This document shows, piece by piece, positions 16,233-25,289 of a DNA stretch of 56,121 bases. Under the pieces are notes generated by a model that made no database searches, was not told the DNA's origin, and saw nothing but the letters and a program-made list of their open reading frames with translations. Source of the DNA: Alphaproteobacteria bacterium. GTDB taxonomy: Bacteria > Pseudomonadota > Alphaproteobacteria > Sphingomonadales > Sphingomonadaceae. Where the stretch lies: the NCBI GenBank assembly GCA_019239415.1, contig JAFAZW010000094.1, positions 1 through 56,121 on the forward strand, read 5' to 3'. The stretch's first letter is position 1. Every line of letters starts with the position of its first letter. The translations under genes were made by a program, and so were the position numbers.

Positions 16233-16616
16233 ATGCGCGACGTCACCAACGCGCTGGGCAAGCGCGAGCGCCAGATCGTCGAGAGCGTCTATCGCCGCGG
16301 CCGCGCGACCGCCGCCGAAGTGCTCGCCGACCTCCCCGACGCGCCGAGCTATTCGAGCGTCCGCGGCATGCTGCGGCATCTCGAGGGCAAGGGCTATCTC
16401 CGCCACGAGCGCGACGGGCTGCGCTACGTCTACGTGCCGACGTCGCCGAAGGGGGAAGTGCGTGCCTCGGCCCTGTCGCACGTGGTGCGGACCTTCTTCG
16501 ACGGCTCGGTGAGCACGGCGGTGGCGGCCTTGCTCGAGTCGAGGCCGTTGACCCAGGCGGAATATGAGCGGCTGTCGGCGCTGCTCGACGCGGCGCCGCG
16601 CGAGGACGACAGGTGA
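16233..16616 (+). CDS. blaI: BlaI/MecI-type transcriptional repressor
   Basis: The 127-residue winged-helix protein begins at an ATG with a strong GAAGGAGG upstream. The N-terminal wHTH reads GKRERQIVESVYRRGRATAA, SYSSVRGMLRHLEGKGYLRH. The C-terminal half (SHVVRTFFDGSVSTAVAALL) is the dimerisation helix region. The family blocks genes for beta-lactam or cell-wall stress until the partner BlaR1/MecR1 protease triggers its loss. Its stop overlaps the blaR1 start (GTGA at 16613-16616). Both operator copies flank its likely targets. Confidence 0.92.
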   Translation: MRDVTNALGKRERQIVESVYRRGRATAAEVLADLPDAPSYSSVRGMLRHLEGKGYLRHERDGLRYVYVPTSPKGEVRASALSHVVRTFFDGSVSTAVAALLESRPLTQAEYERLSALLDAAPREDDR

Positions 16617-18181
16617 CCCCCGACCCGCACCTCGCCGAGGCCGCGAACATGGCGGGGCTGCTGGCGCGCGCGACCCTCCTGATCCTGTCCGCCTGGGCCG
16701 GCGCGGCCGCCCTGCGCCAGGCGGGGGCGTCGGCCGCGGCCCGCCATACGGCGTGGCTGCTCGGGATCGTCGCCCTGCTGGCCTTGCCGCTGCTGCGCTG
16801 GATCGCCCCGGCCTTGCCGATCCCGATTCCGGTCGCGCCGGCCGGCGGATCCGAGGCGGCGGCACCGCTCGCCGCCGGTCCGGCGGCGGCCCCGCCGGCC
16901 CCTGGTCCGCAGCCGCCGGGCTGGGACTGGGCGACGATCCTCCTTGCCGCCTACGCCGCCGGTGCGATGGCGCTGCTGCTGCGCGTCGCCGCCGGCCGCT
17001 GGCGGCTGGCCCGGCTCTGGCGGGCGGCCGCCGCGCCCGCGGCCGGCGACGCGTGGGGCATCCTCCTCACCCATCTCGCCGGCGAGATGGGGCTCGCGCG
17101 CCCGGTCGCGCTCCGCTTCTCGCCCGAGCGGATCGTCCCGATGACCTGGGGAACGCTCGCGCCCCGGCTGCTGCTGCCGGCCGAGGCGGCGCTCTGGCCC
17201 GCCGAGCAGCGACGGCTGGTGCTCCTCCACGAGCTCGCCCACGTCGCCCGCCGCGACAGCCTCAGCCGGTCGGCAGCCTCGCTCGTCTGCGCGCTCTACT
17301 GGTTTCATCCGGGCGCCTGGTTCGCCGCGCGCCAGCTGCGCATCGAGCAGGAGCATGCCGCCGACGATCGCGTGCTCACGACCGGCGGCTGCCCGCAGGC
17401 TTATGCGCGCAGCCTGCTCTGCCTCGCCAGGGAGATGAGCGGAAGCGCCGAGCCGGTGCTGGCGGCGACGATGGCGGGGACGTGCCAGCTGGAGCGCCGG
17501 CTGGTCTGCATCACCCGTCCGCTGCGACGCGATCTTCCCACGAGCGCCTTCGTCGCCTGGTCCGCCATGGTCGGCACGATCGCCACGATCCTCGCCGCCA
17601 CGGCGGTCCCCGTCCGGGCGACGCCCGGTGCGATCGCGCGCATCGGTGGGACGCCGCCGCCGGCGCGCACCGGGGCGGAGTCCAGCGAGACCCGGCCCGC
17701 GGCCGCCGCCGACGGGAGCGAAGAGACAGCCGAACCGGAAGCCCTGCCCGCGGCGGTCTTCGCGGCCGATCGGCGGGGTCCGGCCGGGCGCCCCGCCTCC
17801 GCCGACGGTCCGAGCCGCGAGACCGTTCCCGCGTCGCGAGAGCGGGACGCGGGCGGGGACGGAGCGTCTCCGGCGGGCGAAGCGGCGGCGAGCCCTTCGC
17901 CGACCGCGCGCGGCAGCGCCGACCAGCTTCGCGACTATGGCTGGACCCTGCGTCGCGCCGAGCCGAAGGTGCCGCTCGGGGCGGTTACGATCGCTGCCCG
18001 GCCGCCGCGGCTGGGCGGCGCGGCGGCGTCGCCGGGGGGGTCCGGAGAGAGAGCGCACGCTCCCGGCTGGGCGCGTTTCGTCCCGCACCTGACGAGGCAC
18101 GGCACCCTGCCGCAGTCGCTTCCGCTGTCGTCGAACGGGACCTTGATGCTGTCGCTCTCGACCAATCCCGTCGAACCATGA
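16613..18181 (+). CDS. blaR1: BlaR1/MecR1-type membrane metallopeptidase (M56)
   Basis: The 522-residue protein has N-terminal membrane helices (about 10-35, 40-65 and 100-125) and the zinc motif HELAH near residue 206, followed by the M56 pattern (YWFHPGAWFAARQLRIEQEH). A further membrane segment is near residues 305-330 (AMVGTIATILAATAVPV). After it come about 190 low-complexity, Pro/Ala-rich periplasmic residues. No penicillin-binding sensor domain (SXXK/KTG) is visible, so the signal may not be a beta-lactam. The family cleaves or triggers cleavage of BlaI. It overlaps the next gene by ATGA. Confidence 0.88.
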   Translation: MTPDPHLAEAANMAGLLARATLLILSAWAGAAALRQAGASAAARHTAWLLGIVALLALPLLRWIAPALPIPIPVAPAGGSEAAAPLAAGPAAAPPAPGPQPPGWDWATILLAAYAAGAMALLLRVAAGRWRLARLWRAAAAPAAGDAWGILLTHLAGEMGLARPVALRFSPERIVPMTWGTLAPRLLLPAEAALWPAEQRRLVLLHELAHVARRDSLSRSAASLVCALYWFHPGAWFAARQLRIEQEHAADDRVLTTGGCPQAYARSLLCLAREMSGSAEPVLAATMAGTCQLERRLVCITRPLRRDLPTSAFVAWSAMVGTIATILAATAVPVRATPGAIARIGGTPPPARTGAESSETRPAAAADGSEETAEPEALPAAVFAADRRGPAGRPASADGPSRETVPASRERDAGGDGASPAGEAAASPSPTARGSADQLRDYGWTLRRAEPKVPLGAVTIAARPPRLGGAAASPGGSGERAHAPGWARFVPHLTRHGTLPQSLPLSSNGTLMLSLSTNPVEP

Positions 18182-19098
18182 ACGTCACCAGGTTGATCCT
18201 GGCCGCCGGCCTCGTCTCGGCCGCCGCGGCGCCGGCCGACGCGCTCAACTGCGCTCTGAAACCGGGCGTCACGCCGGAAGCGGCGCGCGCGGGGCTGTGC
18301 GGCTACGACGTCGCGGCGCGGGCCTTTCGCGGTGCCCCCGCGGAGCAGGCGGCCTGCCTCACCCGGCACGTCGCCAAGGGCGGCGTCGTCGGCCGGCCGA
18401 CGATCGGGCGCTTCCTGCGCGGTCGCGTCGGCACGCCGACCGGCGTGGCGCCGCCGCGCCTTGCCGCCTATCTCGCCGCGGCGGGCGTCGACCCGCTGCG
18501 GGCACTGGGCGGCGATCCCGCCGTGCCGGTGCGCGCGGACTATTTCATCATCCACGACACGAGCGAGCCGAACTGTGCGCGCCTCGGCTGGAGCGCGACC
18601 CTCTGTCCCGTGCCCGGCAAGCTGCCCAAGGCCCGCGACACCGCCGCGTTCGCCGCGGCGCTCGGCTATCTCGGGCACCCCAAGCCGGCGCCGGACCGGC
18701 TCGCCCATGCCTGGACCGACCGCGTCGGCGGCTCGATCACGGAGGTGCCGTTCAATGAGCCGCTCCGCTCGACCAAGTTCGAAAGCTGCCTCGACACGCA
18801 AGCCAAGGCCGGGCTGTTCCTCGCCGTGGAAAACACCCAGCCGCGGGTGCCCGACCCCAAGGGGCCGCCCGGCAACGACTTCGTCGCGCCGCGTCCGGGC
18901 TTCACCCGCCTGCAATACGACCGGTTGGCGCTGCTCTATCTGGCCGCGAGCGTCAGGCGCGGCCGGTGGCTGATCCCCGCCTTCCATGCGGTGCTCGACG
19001 CCCGTTTCCTCGAGGGCCATGACGACCCGCAGCATTTCGACATGGGCGCCTTCTCGCGGGCGGTCGAACGGCATTTCGCGCGCATCGCCCACGGCTGA
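18178..19098 (+). CDS. Exported protein, possible divergent N-acetylmuramoyl-L-alanine amidase
   Basis: This is the third gene of the blaI operon (ATGA overlap). The 306-residue protein has a signal peptide (MNVTRLILAAGLVSAAAAPADA). FIIHDTSEPN (His126) resembles the first zinc-ligand strand of Amidase_2/AmpD enzymes (VIHNIS). FHAVLD (His270) and HDDPQHFD (His281, Asp288) could supply the other ligands. No clear family name can be assigned; the amidase idea rests on these motifs plus the cell-wall-stress context. Four Cys suggest disulfides in the periplasm. Confidence 0.6.
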   Translation: MNVTRLILAAGLVSAAAAPADALNCALKPGVTPEAARAGLCGYDVAARAFRGAPAEQAACLTRHVAKGGVVGRPTIGRFLRGRVGTPTGVAPPRLAAYLAAAGVDPLRALGGDPAVPVRADYFIIHDTSEPNCARLGWSATLCPVPGKLPKARDTAAFAAALGYLGHPKPAPDRLAHAWTDRVGGSITEVPFNEPLRSTKFESCLDTQAKAGLFLAVENTQPRVPDPKGPPGNDFVAPRPGFTRLQYDRLALLYLAASVRRGRWLIPAFHAVLDARFLEGHDDPQHFDMGAFSRAVERHFARIAHG

Positions 19099-19188
19099 CC
19101 AGGGTAGTCCCGAACCACCGCAAGGTCTGCCGCGTCACCATCCGCCACCACGTGCGCCACCGCGTCTGCACCCGGCGCCGATGCGCGA

Positions 19189-19219
19189 AGCCCCTCCTCC
19201 GGCCCGCGGAGGAGGGGCT
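19189..19219. terminator. Bidirectional hairpin between convergent genes
   Basis: A 12-bp perfect stem, AGCCCCTCCTCC (19189-19200) with GGAGGAGGGGCT (19208-19219) and a 7-base loop, lies between the amidase-like gene and ydbL. It has no T-tract, so the termination role is inferred from position. Confidence 0.6.
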
Positions 19220-19245
19220 CGTCAGCGGCGGCAGGAAGGACGCGC

Positions 19246-19644
19246 TCAGCCGCAATAATGCGGCAGCGGCACCGGCGTCGAGTCGCGCTTGCGCCAGACG
19301 CCGTCGGCGAGGCGGTAATATTGGCCGGGCTCGACCTTGGTGCGGAACAGCTCGCAGGCGGTGGTCGCCGCGACCTCCTCGATCTTGGCGCCACGCTTCG
19401 AGGCGAGGTCGGTATAATAAGCGCGGCGGCGAATGTTCACCGCCTCGACCTTCGCGCGGATGTCGCCGGAGGCGCTGCCGACCACGCCCATATAGCCGTC
19501 GGCCTGCTCGCCGGCGGCGGCGGAAGCGCGCAGCTCGGCGGCTTCTCCCCCGGGCTGCAGCATGGCGGAGGCGGCAGTGGCGCCGGCGAGAGCGACGGCG
19601 AGGCCGAGGCCGGCGACGAGGATGATCCTGGTACGGCGGTGCAT
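19246..19644 (-). CDS. ydbL: YdbL family (DUF1318) periplasmic protein
   Basis: The 132-residue protein has a signal peptide ending near ASAM. The conserved core is DGYMGVVGSASGDIRAKVEA, NIRRRAYYTDLASKRGAKIE, and a C-terminus with YRLADGVWRKRDST. It is the last gene of ydbH-ynbE-ydbL. In E. coli this trio supports YdbH-dependent phospholipid transport between inner and outer membrane. YdbL starts 1 base beyond the ynbE stop. Confidence 0.88.
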   Translation of the reverse strand: MHRRTRIILVAGLGLAVALAGATAASAMLQPGGEAAELRASAAAGEQADGYMGVVGSASGDIRAKVEAVNIRRRAYYTDLASKRGAKIEEVAATTACELFRTKVEPGQYYRLADGVWRKRDSTPVPLPHYCG

Positions 19645-19645
19645 G

Positions 19646-19873
19646 TCAGAACACTCCCGGGTCCTTCTTGATCAGCTCCTTCGCATCCTGCTGGAGGCGG
19701 ACCACGACCTCCTGACGGATGTTGATGTTGAGGTTGATCTCGATCGGCTTGTCGGGCGCGCTGACCTGCACGCACGCCGCCGGGCCCAAGAGCAATGGCA
19801 CGAAAAGGAGACCCCGCCTCATCGCGCCCTGCGTCGCACCGCGCCGCAGTCCCGTCAACATCATGCTTGTCAT
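19646..19873 (-). CDS. ynbE: YnbE-like outer-membrane lipoprotein
   Basis: The ATG at 19873 overlaps the ydbH stop (ATGA), giving 75 residues. An internal ATG at 19822 would give a cleaner lipoprotein signal (MRRGLLFVPLLLGPAAC). After the Cys, KPIEINLNINIRQEVVVRLQ and the terminal KKDPGVF match the YnbE pattern. YnbE is known to extend the YdbH beta-structure at the outer membrane. The lipobox (PAAC) is slightly unusual. Confidence 0.85.
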   Translation of the reverse strand: MTSMMLTGLRRGATQGAMRRGLLFVPLLLGPAACVQVSAPDKPIEINLNINIRQEVVVRLQQDAKELIKKDPGVF

Positions 19874-22800
19874 CGCACAGGCTCGCTTTCCTTGGGCTGA
19901 ACGACGCTCGTCGTCGTGGGCTGGTCCTTGAGCCTTTGCGGCAAGACCGACTGGATGAGGTTGGTAGGATCGTCGAGCGAGCGGGCGGTGCCGATCACCG
20001 CCCGGAACGGCCCGCGGACCTGGATGTTGAACTTGAAGGGAATCTTGGCGAGCTGCGAGAGGGCACGGTTGGCGAGCATGCCCTTGAGCCCACCGCCCTT
20101 GATCGTCGCCACGGCGGGATCGCGCGCGATGCCGTCCAGATGGATGCCGGCGACGAACTCGCCGTCGAGCGCGCCGTTCAGGTCGACCACCAGCCGGCTG
20201 TAGGTCAAGGCCTTCAGCGCGTCGAAGGCGAGCTTGCCGTAGGCGCCGAGCTGCTTGTCGGTCAGCTCGCCGACATAGGACAGGCTGCCGCCCGGCGGCC
20301 GCGCCTCGAGATGGCCGCCGACGATGCGGCCGCCGCGCTCGTCGAAGATCATCGGCACCCGTCCGTCGAACGTGCCCGTGGCCGAGATGTTCGAGAACTC
20401 CATCTGCTGGATGAACCGGGCCGCGTCCATGCCGGCGACGTGGAAGGTGAGGCGCTTCTCCGACGGTTGGGAGAAATCGAGCACCGTCTCGTCGAGGCTG
20501 AGCTCGCCGCCGGCGAACGGCCAGCGCGCCGCCTCCACCTTCACCCTGAGGTTCGGCAGGATCTGATAGCGGATGCGGCCATCGAAGACGTCGACGCCGG
20601 TGCGGATCGCCCCCACCGTTCCTTCCTGCCCCGGCGCGCTGACGAGGTTCAACAGGTCGGTGAAATGGATCGTCGTGGTCAGCTTCTCGACCGGGCCGAA
20701 CGAGGCGGCGAGGTTCATGTCGTGGGTCGAGAAGGTGCCGGTGCTGGTCGTGCCGTTCGGCCCCCAGGCGATGGCGGCGTTCCCGGTGAGCGTGCCGTCG
20801 ACGAGGGCGACGACGCCGACCGTGAGCCGGGTCAGCTTCTCCGGCTGGAACCCGGGCGTGAAGCGCACGCCGGGCACGTCGATGTCGGCCCGCCCGACCC
20901 CGGAACCGAGGCGGTGGGCGATGCCGACATTGGCGACGAAGGTGCCCGTCGTCGGCTCGACGATCCGTCCCGCCAGGCGAATGTCGTCGCCGGCGAGGGT
21001 GAAGCGGAAATCCGGGCTGGCGAGCGGATAGAAACGCGACGGCACCTTCGCGTCGGCGACGATCATCCGGCCGGTCGCCTCGAAGGCGCCGTGGGACAGC
21101 CGCCACGGCCCTGCCCCCTCGGAGAGAATGAGGGGCACGTTGGCGAGGGTCCCGCCGAGACCGCCATAGGTCCCCTCCGCCCCGCCGCGCACGAAACGGC
21201 CGGCGAAGGCGGCGCTCGCGACATGGTTCGGCGAGTCGGCGGGGCCGAAGCGGACGTCTAGGCCGGTCGCGGCGAAGCTCGGGCCGGCGAGGCCCACGCG
21301 CAGTCCGGAGGCGGCAATGGCGATCGGGGAGCGGCCGAGCAGCCCGTGAAGGCGCAGACCGGCGATCGCGGCGCCGCCGTCGATCTTGCCGCCCCGCCCC
21401 TTCCAGACGAGCGCCGGCCCGGTCGGACAGAGCGGGAGCCGCGCCGCGTCGAGCCGGAGCGACCCGATCTGCAGCGCGCGAAACCCGATCGTCGTGCAAT
21501 GTTCGCCGACGACGAGGCCGCCGCCAGGCCGCAGCCGGCCGCGGATCGGCAGCGTCAGGCCGGTGACGCGGCCGTTGTCGAAGGGTCCGTCGATGGTCGC
21601 GACGGTGTCGAAGGCGGTGCTCCCGCCGGGCGCGGCCGAGAAGACGATGTCGGACAGGGCGAGGCGCGAGGAGCCGGCGACATAGGGGCGGATGTGGGCG
21701 AGACCGGTGATGGAGCCGCCCGCCCGCGCCTGCCGCAAGGTGATCAGGGCGTCGGGGAGGCCGCCGCCGGACAGCGCCGCCTGCCCGTCGATCCGCGTCC
21801 CGCCGCCGGGCCAGCCATAGGACAGGCCGTCGCCGCCCCGGAAGGCAAGCGTCGCCCCGCTCGCGGAGACCGCGCGCAGCTCCCCCACCCGTATCGCGCC
21901 CCGCGCGCGGTCGACCGCCACGCGGACCATGCCGTGCGCGTCGAAGCGCTGAGTCGCACGGGTCAGCGCCTGTGCCCAGGCCGCGCCGATCGGCGCGATC
22001 GGGGTTCCGCGCATGCCGGCGAGCGCGGAGACGAGCCCGGCGGCGACCCGCGGCGGCGGGGTCACGGCGCGCGCGTCGGCTTCGCCGGTGAAACCGAAGC
22101 GGCCGTCGCGCGGCTGGGCGGTGTAGGCGCCGACGAGCCGGGTCACGCCCGCCGCCACGCCGTCGCCGCGATAGCCGGCGACGCCGACGTCGGCGCGGCC
22201 ATGCGTATCGCGCGCGTTGCCGGCGAAGGAGACGCGGCCGATCGGCGCGGCGAGGATCCGCGCGCCGATCCGGGCCTCGGCGGCGCGCAGGCCGGTCGCG
22301 CCGCGCCAGCCGTCGAGCCCGGGAGTCAGCGTCGCCTCGAGGTCGAACCGGGCGTCCCGCGCGGCGCCGGCGGCGCCGCAGTCCAGGCTGGCGAAGCGCA
22401 GCGGCCCGACGATATGCGGCCGCAGCACGTCGGTGCTCACCGCCCAGTGCGCCACCGGCCGCGCGAGCCGGCAATCGCCGAGGGTCAGCGACCGCGACGC
22501 GATGCTGGCGCGGCCGGCGAAGCCGCTGGCGAGGTTCCCCTTCCCTTCGAGCGCGATCCCCGCCCGCCCCCACGGCGTCTCGAGCCGCAGGATCGCGTCG
22601 GCGATGTCGACGCGCTGGTCGGGCAGGCGGAACGGTCCGCCCTTGCCGCTCGGCGGGAACAGGCGGTCGACCTGCCCGAAGCGCAGCGCCCCGTCGGCGA
22701 ACCGCCCCTTCAGCCGCACGCCGCGCCCGACGATGAGGGCGAGGCGGGGGCGCCGAAAGCCCCAGCTCAGGCGGACCTCGACCGTGCGCGCCGTAAGGTC

Positions 22801-23070
22801 CGGGTCCCTGGGATCGCCCAGGATCAGGTCGTCGAACCGTTCGCTGAGGAAACCGATATGCTTGACGCGATAGGTGGCCTGGACGCCCCGCCGCGCCAGC
22901 TCGCGGTCGATATATTCGGCGGCGATCTGCTTTCTCAGCAGCCACAGCAGGAGCAGGACGACGAGGATGAGGCCGACAAGGACGAGCGCGATCCGGCGCC
23001 ACCTGAGGCGGCGCCATACCGGCACGACCGCTTCCCGCTCCTCGTCCACCGCCTCAACAACCTCCCGCAC
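19870..23070 (-). CDS. ydbH: YdbH-like AsmA-family intermembrane lipid transport protein
   Basis: This 1066-residue protein has one N-terminal membrane helix (about residues 27-45, RIALVLVGLILVVLLLLWLL). A long repetitive beta-rich periplasmic body follows, and the C-terminal DUF3971-type region contains FTPGFQPEKLTRLTVGVVAL, VNIGIAHRL-type segments and SQLAKIPFKFNIQVRGPFRA. It ends with a short charged tail. The length is slightly above E. coli YdbH. It would form a hydrophobic groove bridge to YnbE. It heads the minus-strand operon, and its start is divergent from radC (75 bases). Confidence 0.9.
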   Translation of the reverse strand: MREVVEAVDEEREAVVPVWRRLRWRRIALVLVGLILVVLLLLWLLRKQIAAEYIDRELARRGVQATYRVKHIGFLSERFDDLILGDPRDPDLTARTVEVRLSWGFRRPRLALIVGRGVRLKGRFADGALRFGQVDRLFPPSGKGGPFRLPDQRVDIADAILRLETPWGRAGIALEGKGNLASGFAGRASIASRSLTLGDCRLARPVAHWAVSTDVLRPHIVGPLRFASLDCGAAGAARDARFDLEATLTPGLDGWRGATGLRAAEARIGARILAAPIGRVSFAGNARDTHGRADVGVAGYRGDGVAAGVTRLVGAYTAQPRDGRFGFTGEADARAVTPPPRVAAGLVSALAGMRGTPIAPIGAAWAQALTRATQRFDAHGMVRVAVDRARGAIRVGELRAVSASGATLAFRGGDGLSYGWPGGGTRIDGQAALSGGGLPDALITLRQARAGGSITGLAHIRPYVAGSSRLALSDIVFSAAPGGSTAFDTVATIDGPFDNGRVTGLTLPIRGRLRPGGGLVVGEHCTTIGFRALQIGSLRLDAARLPLCPTGPALVWKGRGGKIDGGAAIAGLRLHGLLGRSPIAIAASGLRVGLAGPSFAATGLDVRFGPADSPNHVASAAFAGRFVRGGAEGTYGGLGGTLANVPLILSEGAGPWRLSHGAFEATGRMIVADAKVPSRFYPLASPDFRFTLAGDDIRLAGRIVEPTTGTFVANVGIAHRLGSGVGRADIDVPGVRFTPGFQPEKLTRLTVGVVALVDGTLTGNAAIAWGPNGTTSTGTFSTHDMNLAASFGPVEKLTTTIHFTDLLNLVSAPGQEGTVGAIRTGVDVFDGRIRYQILPNLRVKVEAARWPFAGGELSLDETVLDFSQPSEKRLTFHVAGMDAARFIQQMEFSNISATGTFDGRVPMIFDERGGRIVGGHLEARPPGGSLSYVGELTDKQLGAYGKLAFDALKALTYSRLVVDLNGALDGEFVAGIHLDGIARDPAVATIKGGGLKGMLANRALSQLAKIPFKFNIQVRGPFRAVIGTARSLDDPTNLIQSVLPQRLKDQPTTTSVVQPKESEPVR

Positions 23071-23145
23071 GACCCATCCGTTCCGCCGCCGTTATCCTCC
23101 ATTTCGGACCCCGATTTGCTTTGGAGCCGCTGGTCAGCTTAACTC

Positions 23146-23835
23146 GTGGCGATGGCGGACGACTACCCCGATGCGAGCGGCCACCGCGCGCGCCTCCGCA
23201 AGCGGCTGTTCGAAGGCGGCGGCGAGGCCCTGCTCGACCATGAGCTGGTCGAATATCTGCTCGCCCTGACGCTGCCGCGGCGCGACACCAAGCCGCTCGC
23301 CCGCAAGCTGCTTCACGATTTCGGCGGACTCGGCCCCCTCCTCTCGGCCGACGGCGAGACCATCGTCCGCGTCGGCGGGGTCAGCGAGACGGTCGCCGCC
23401 GCCTTGAAGATCGCCCAAGCCTCGGCGCTGCGCCTCCTCGAATCGGGCTTCGCCGGCAATCCGGTGCTCGGCAGCTGGCAGGCGGTGATCGACTATCTGC
23501 GCGCCGACATGGCCTATCTCCCGATCGAGCGGGTGCGCGTGCTCTACCTGAACGCCAAGAACATGCTGATCCGCAACGAGCCGCTGTCGGAAGGATCGGT
23601 CGACGAGGCGGCCGTCTACGTCCGCGAGGTGATCCGCCGCGCACTCGATCACGGCGCCACCGCGATCATCCTCGTCCACAACCATCCGAGCGGCGATCCG
23701 CAGCCGAGCGCGCAGGACATCAAGCTGACCCGCGAGATCATCGACGCGGCGCGGCCGCTGCGCATCGCCGTCCACGACCATGTCATCATCGGCGCGCGGG
23801 GCGAATGCTCGCTGCGCGCGATGGGCCTGCTGTAG
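23146..23835 (+). CDS. radC: RadC-like JAB/MPN protein
   Basis: The 229-residue protein has an N-terminal helix-hairpin-helix region (RLRKRLFEGGGEALLDHELV) and the RadC JAB domain with the zinc motif HNHPSGDPQPSAQD and a C-terminal HDHVIIG. The start is GTG at 23146 or ATG at 23152. RadC-family function is unsettled despite the historical DNA-repair name. Its last 50 bases overlap the convergent APC permease gene. Confidence 0.92.
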   Translation: MAMADDYPDASGHRARLRKRLFEGGGEALLDHELVEYLLALTLPRRDTKPLARKLLHDFGGLGPLLSADGETIVRVGGVSETVAAALKIAQASALRLLESGFAGNPVLGSWQAVIDYLRADMAYLPIERVRVLYLNAKNMLIRNEPLSEGSVDEAAVYVREVIRRALDHGATAIILVHNHPSGDPQPSAQDIKLTREIIDAARPLRIAVHDHVIIGARGECSLRAMGLL

Positions 23836-25096
23836 GCGCGAGCCGCACGAGGAAGCGGACGGCGAGGCCGGCGGCGAGCAGCGCCACGCACCAGCCGTTG
23901 GCCTCGGCGCCGGACCCGTAGGCGGCGAACAGGATGAAGAGCAGGGCGACGACGACGATCGCCCGTCCGCGGGCGGATCCGTCCAGGCGCCACGCGGCCA
24001 GCGCGCCGGCGGTGTAGACGACCAGCACGGCCGCGGTGGAGAGGAGGATGATGAAGCTGAACAGGCTGTTGGTCGCGCGGCTGCTGTTGGCGAGGATGAG
24101 GAGGATGCTGAGCGCCGCCCCCGCGAGCTGCGCGCCGACCGGCGTTCCGGCGCCGCGCGTCCACGCCAGCACGGCCGGCAGGTCGCGCCGCAGCCCCATC
24201 GCATAGCCGAGCTCGCCGGTCGCGAGGATGAGGCCGTTGAGGCAGCCGAAGGCGGCGACGGCGATCGCCAGGGCGGCGAGCGCCGCGACCCGCGGCCCCC
24301 ACCGGCCGGCGATGACGTCGGCGAAGGGCGCCGCGGACGCCGCGGCGGTCTTCGCCGGGAGCAGCAGCTGCACCGCGGTGCTGGACAGCAGGTAGAGCAA
24401 GGCGACGAGGAGGGTGCCGCCGAGGATCGCGCGCGGGATCGTGCGCGCGGGGTCGCGCACCTTATCGACGGGAGTTGTCGCATTCTCGAAGCCGGTGAGG
24501 GCGAAGAAGGTCAGCGCCACGCCGGCGGCGAGGTTCTGGACCGAGAAGGGCGCCGGCGCCAGCGGTTCGTACGATGCCGGACCGGCCGCGCGAAGCCCGA
24601 GGATGAGCACCACGGCCAGCAGCGGCAACAGCTTCACGGCGACGGTCAGGATCGACATGCCGCCCGAGGCCCGCGCGCCCGCCGCGTTCACCGCCGTCAG
24701 CGACGCCACCGCGGCAACGGCCACCGGGATCACGAAGCCGGGCCCCGAGAGAGCGGGATCGAGCCACGACAGGGCCGAGGCCCCCGCGATCGCAGTCGCG
24801 GCCTGCGCCACCCAGTTGGACACCCAGAACGCCCAGGCGGTGAGGAAGCCCGGCAACGCCCCGAGCTCGCGTTCGACATTCGCCTGGATGCCGTCGCCGC
24901 CGAGCCGCGACAGCCGCGCCAGCGTCGCCGCGATGCAGAGCGCCCCGGCGCTGCTGACGAACCAGGCGGCGACGGCGTTGCGTCCGAGCGGGGCAAGCGA
25001 GACGGGCAGCATGAAGATGCCGGCGCCGATCATCGTGCCGACGACCAGCGCGCCGGTCATCCACAGGCCCATCCGGCCGTCGCCGTCCCTCGCCAT
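23786..25096 (-). CDS. APC-family amino acid permease/antiporter
   Basis: The start is the ATG at 25096 (MARDGDGRMGLWMTGALVVG), which gives 436 residues. The APC signature GTMIGAGIFMLP is in helix 1, and ALTFFALTGFENATTPVDKV is the typical helix 6 region. About twelve hydrophobic helices can be counted. Resemblance is to arginine/ornithine or YjeH-like APC transporters, but the substrate cannot be fixed. It stands alone between radC (convergent) and the L,D-transpeptidase (divergent). Confidence 0.9.
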   Translation of the reverse strand: MARDGDGRMGLWMTGALVVGTMIGAGIFMLPVSLAPLGRNAVAAWFVSSAGALCIAATLARLSRLGGDGIQANVERELGALPGFLTAWAFWVSNWVAQAATAIAGASALSWLDPALSGPGFVIPVAVAAVASLTAVNAAGARASGGMSILTVAVKLLPLLAVVLILGLRAAGPASYEPLAPAPFSVQNLAAGVALTFFALTGFENATTPVDKVRDPARTIPRAILGGTLLVALLYLLSSTAVQLLLPAKTAAASAAPFADVIAGRWGPRVAALAALAIAVAAFGCLNGLILATGELGYAMGLRRDLPAVLAWTRGAGTPVGAQLAGAALSILLILANSSRATNSLFSFIILLSTAAVLVVYTAGALAAWRLDGSARGRAIVVVALLFILFAAYGSGAEANGWCVALLAAGLAVRFLVRLAPTAGPSRAASIRPARR

Positions 25097-25289
25097 GCGC
25101 CAAGGCGTGTCACGAATGCCGCTCCTTGGCAACCGCGGCGCCGGCCGCCGGGCCGCTTCAGGCTTGCCCGCCGCCTGTCCCGCCGCGGGACTCGCGAAAC
25201 AGGGCGGTTGCGCGCGCCGCCGCGGAGAGCAAGAGCGATGTCGTCGAGCCGCCGCGCCCGCTGTGGGCGCCCGCATTGGGACAGGAGAG

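Noticed and set aside
19099-19188. A gene between the amidase-like gene and ydbL
   Set aside because: Frames here are short and Arg/Pro-rich, and the stretch ends in the terminator-like hairpin.
24414-25289. A long N-terminal extension of the L,D-transpeptidase
   Set aside because: It is antisense to the APC permease; the ATG at 25290 has a good ribosome site and begins a signal peptide.
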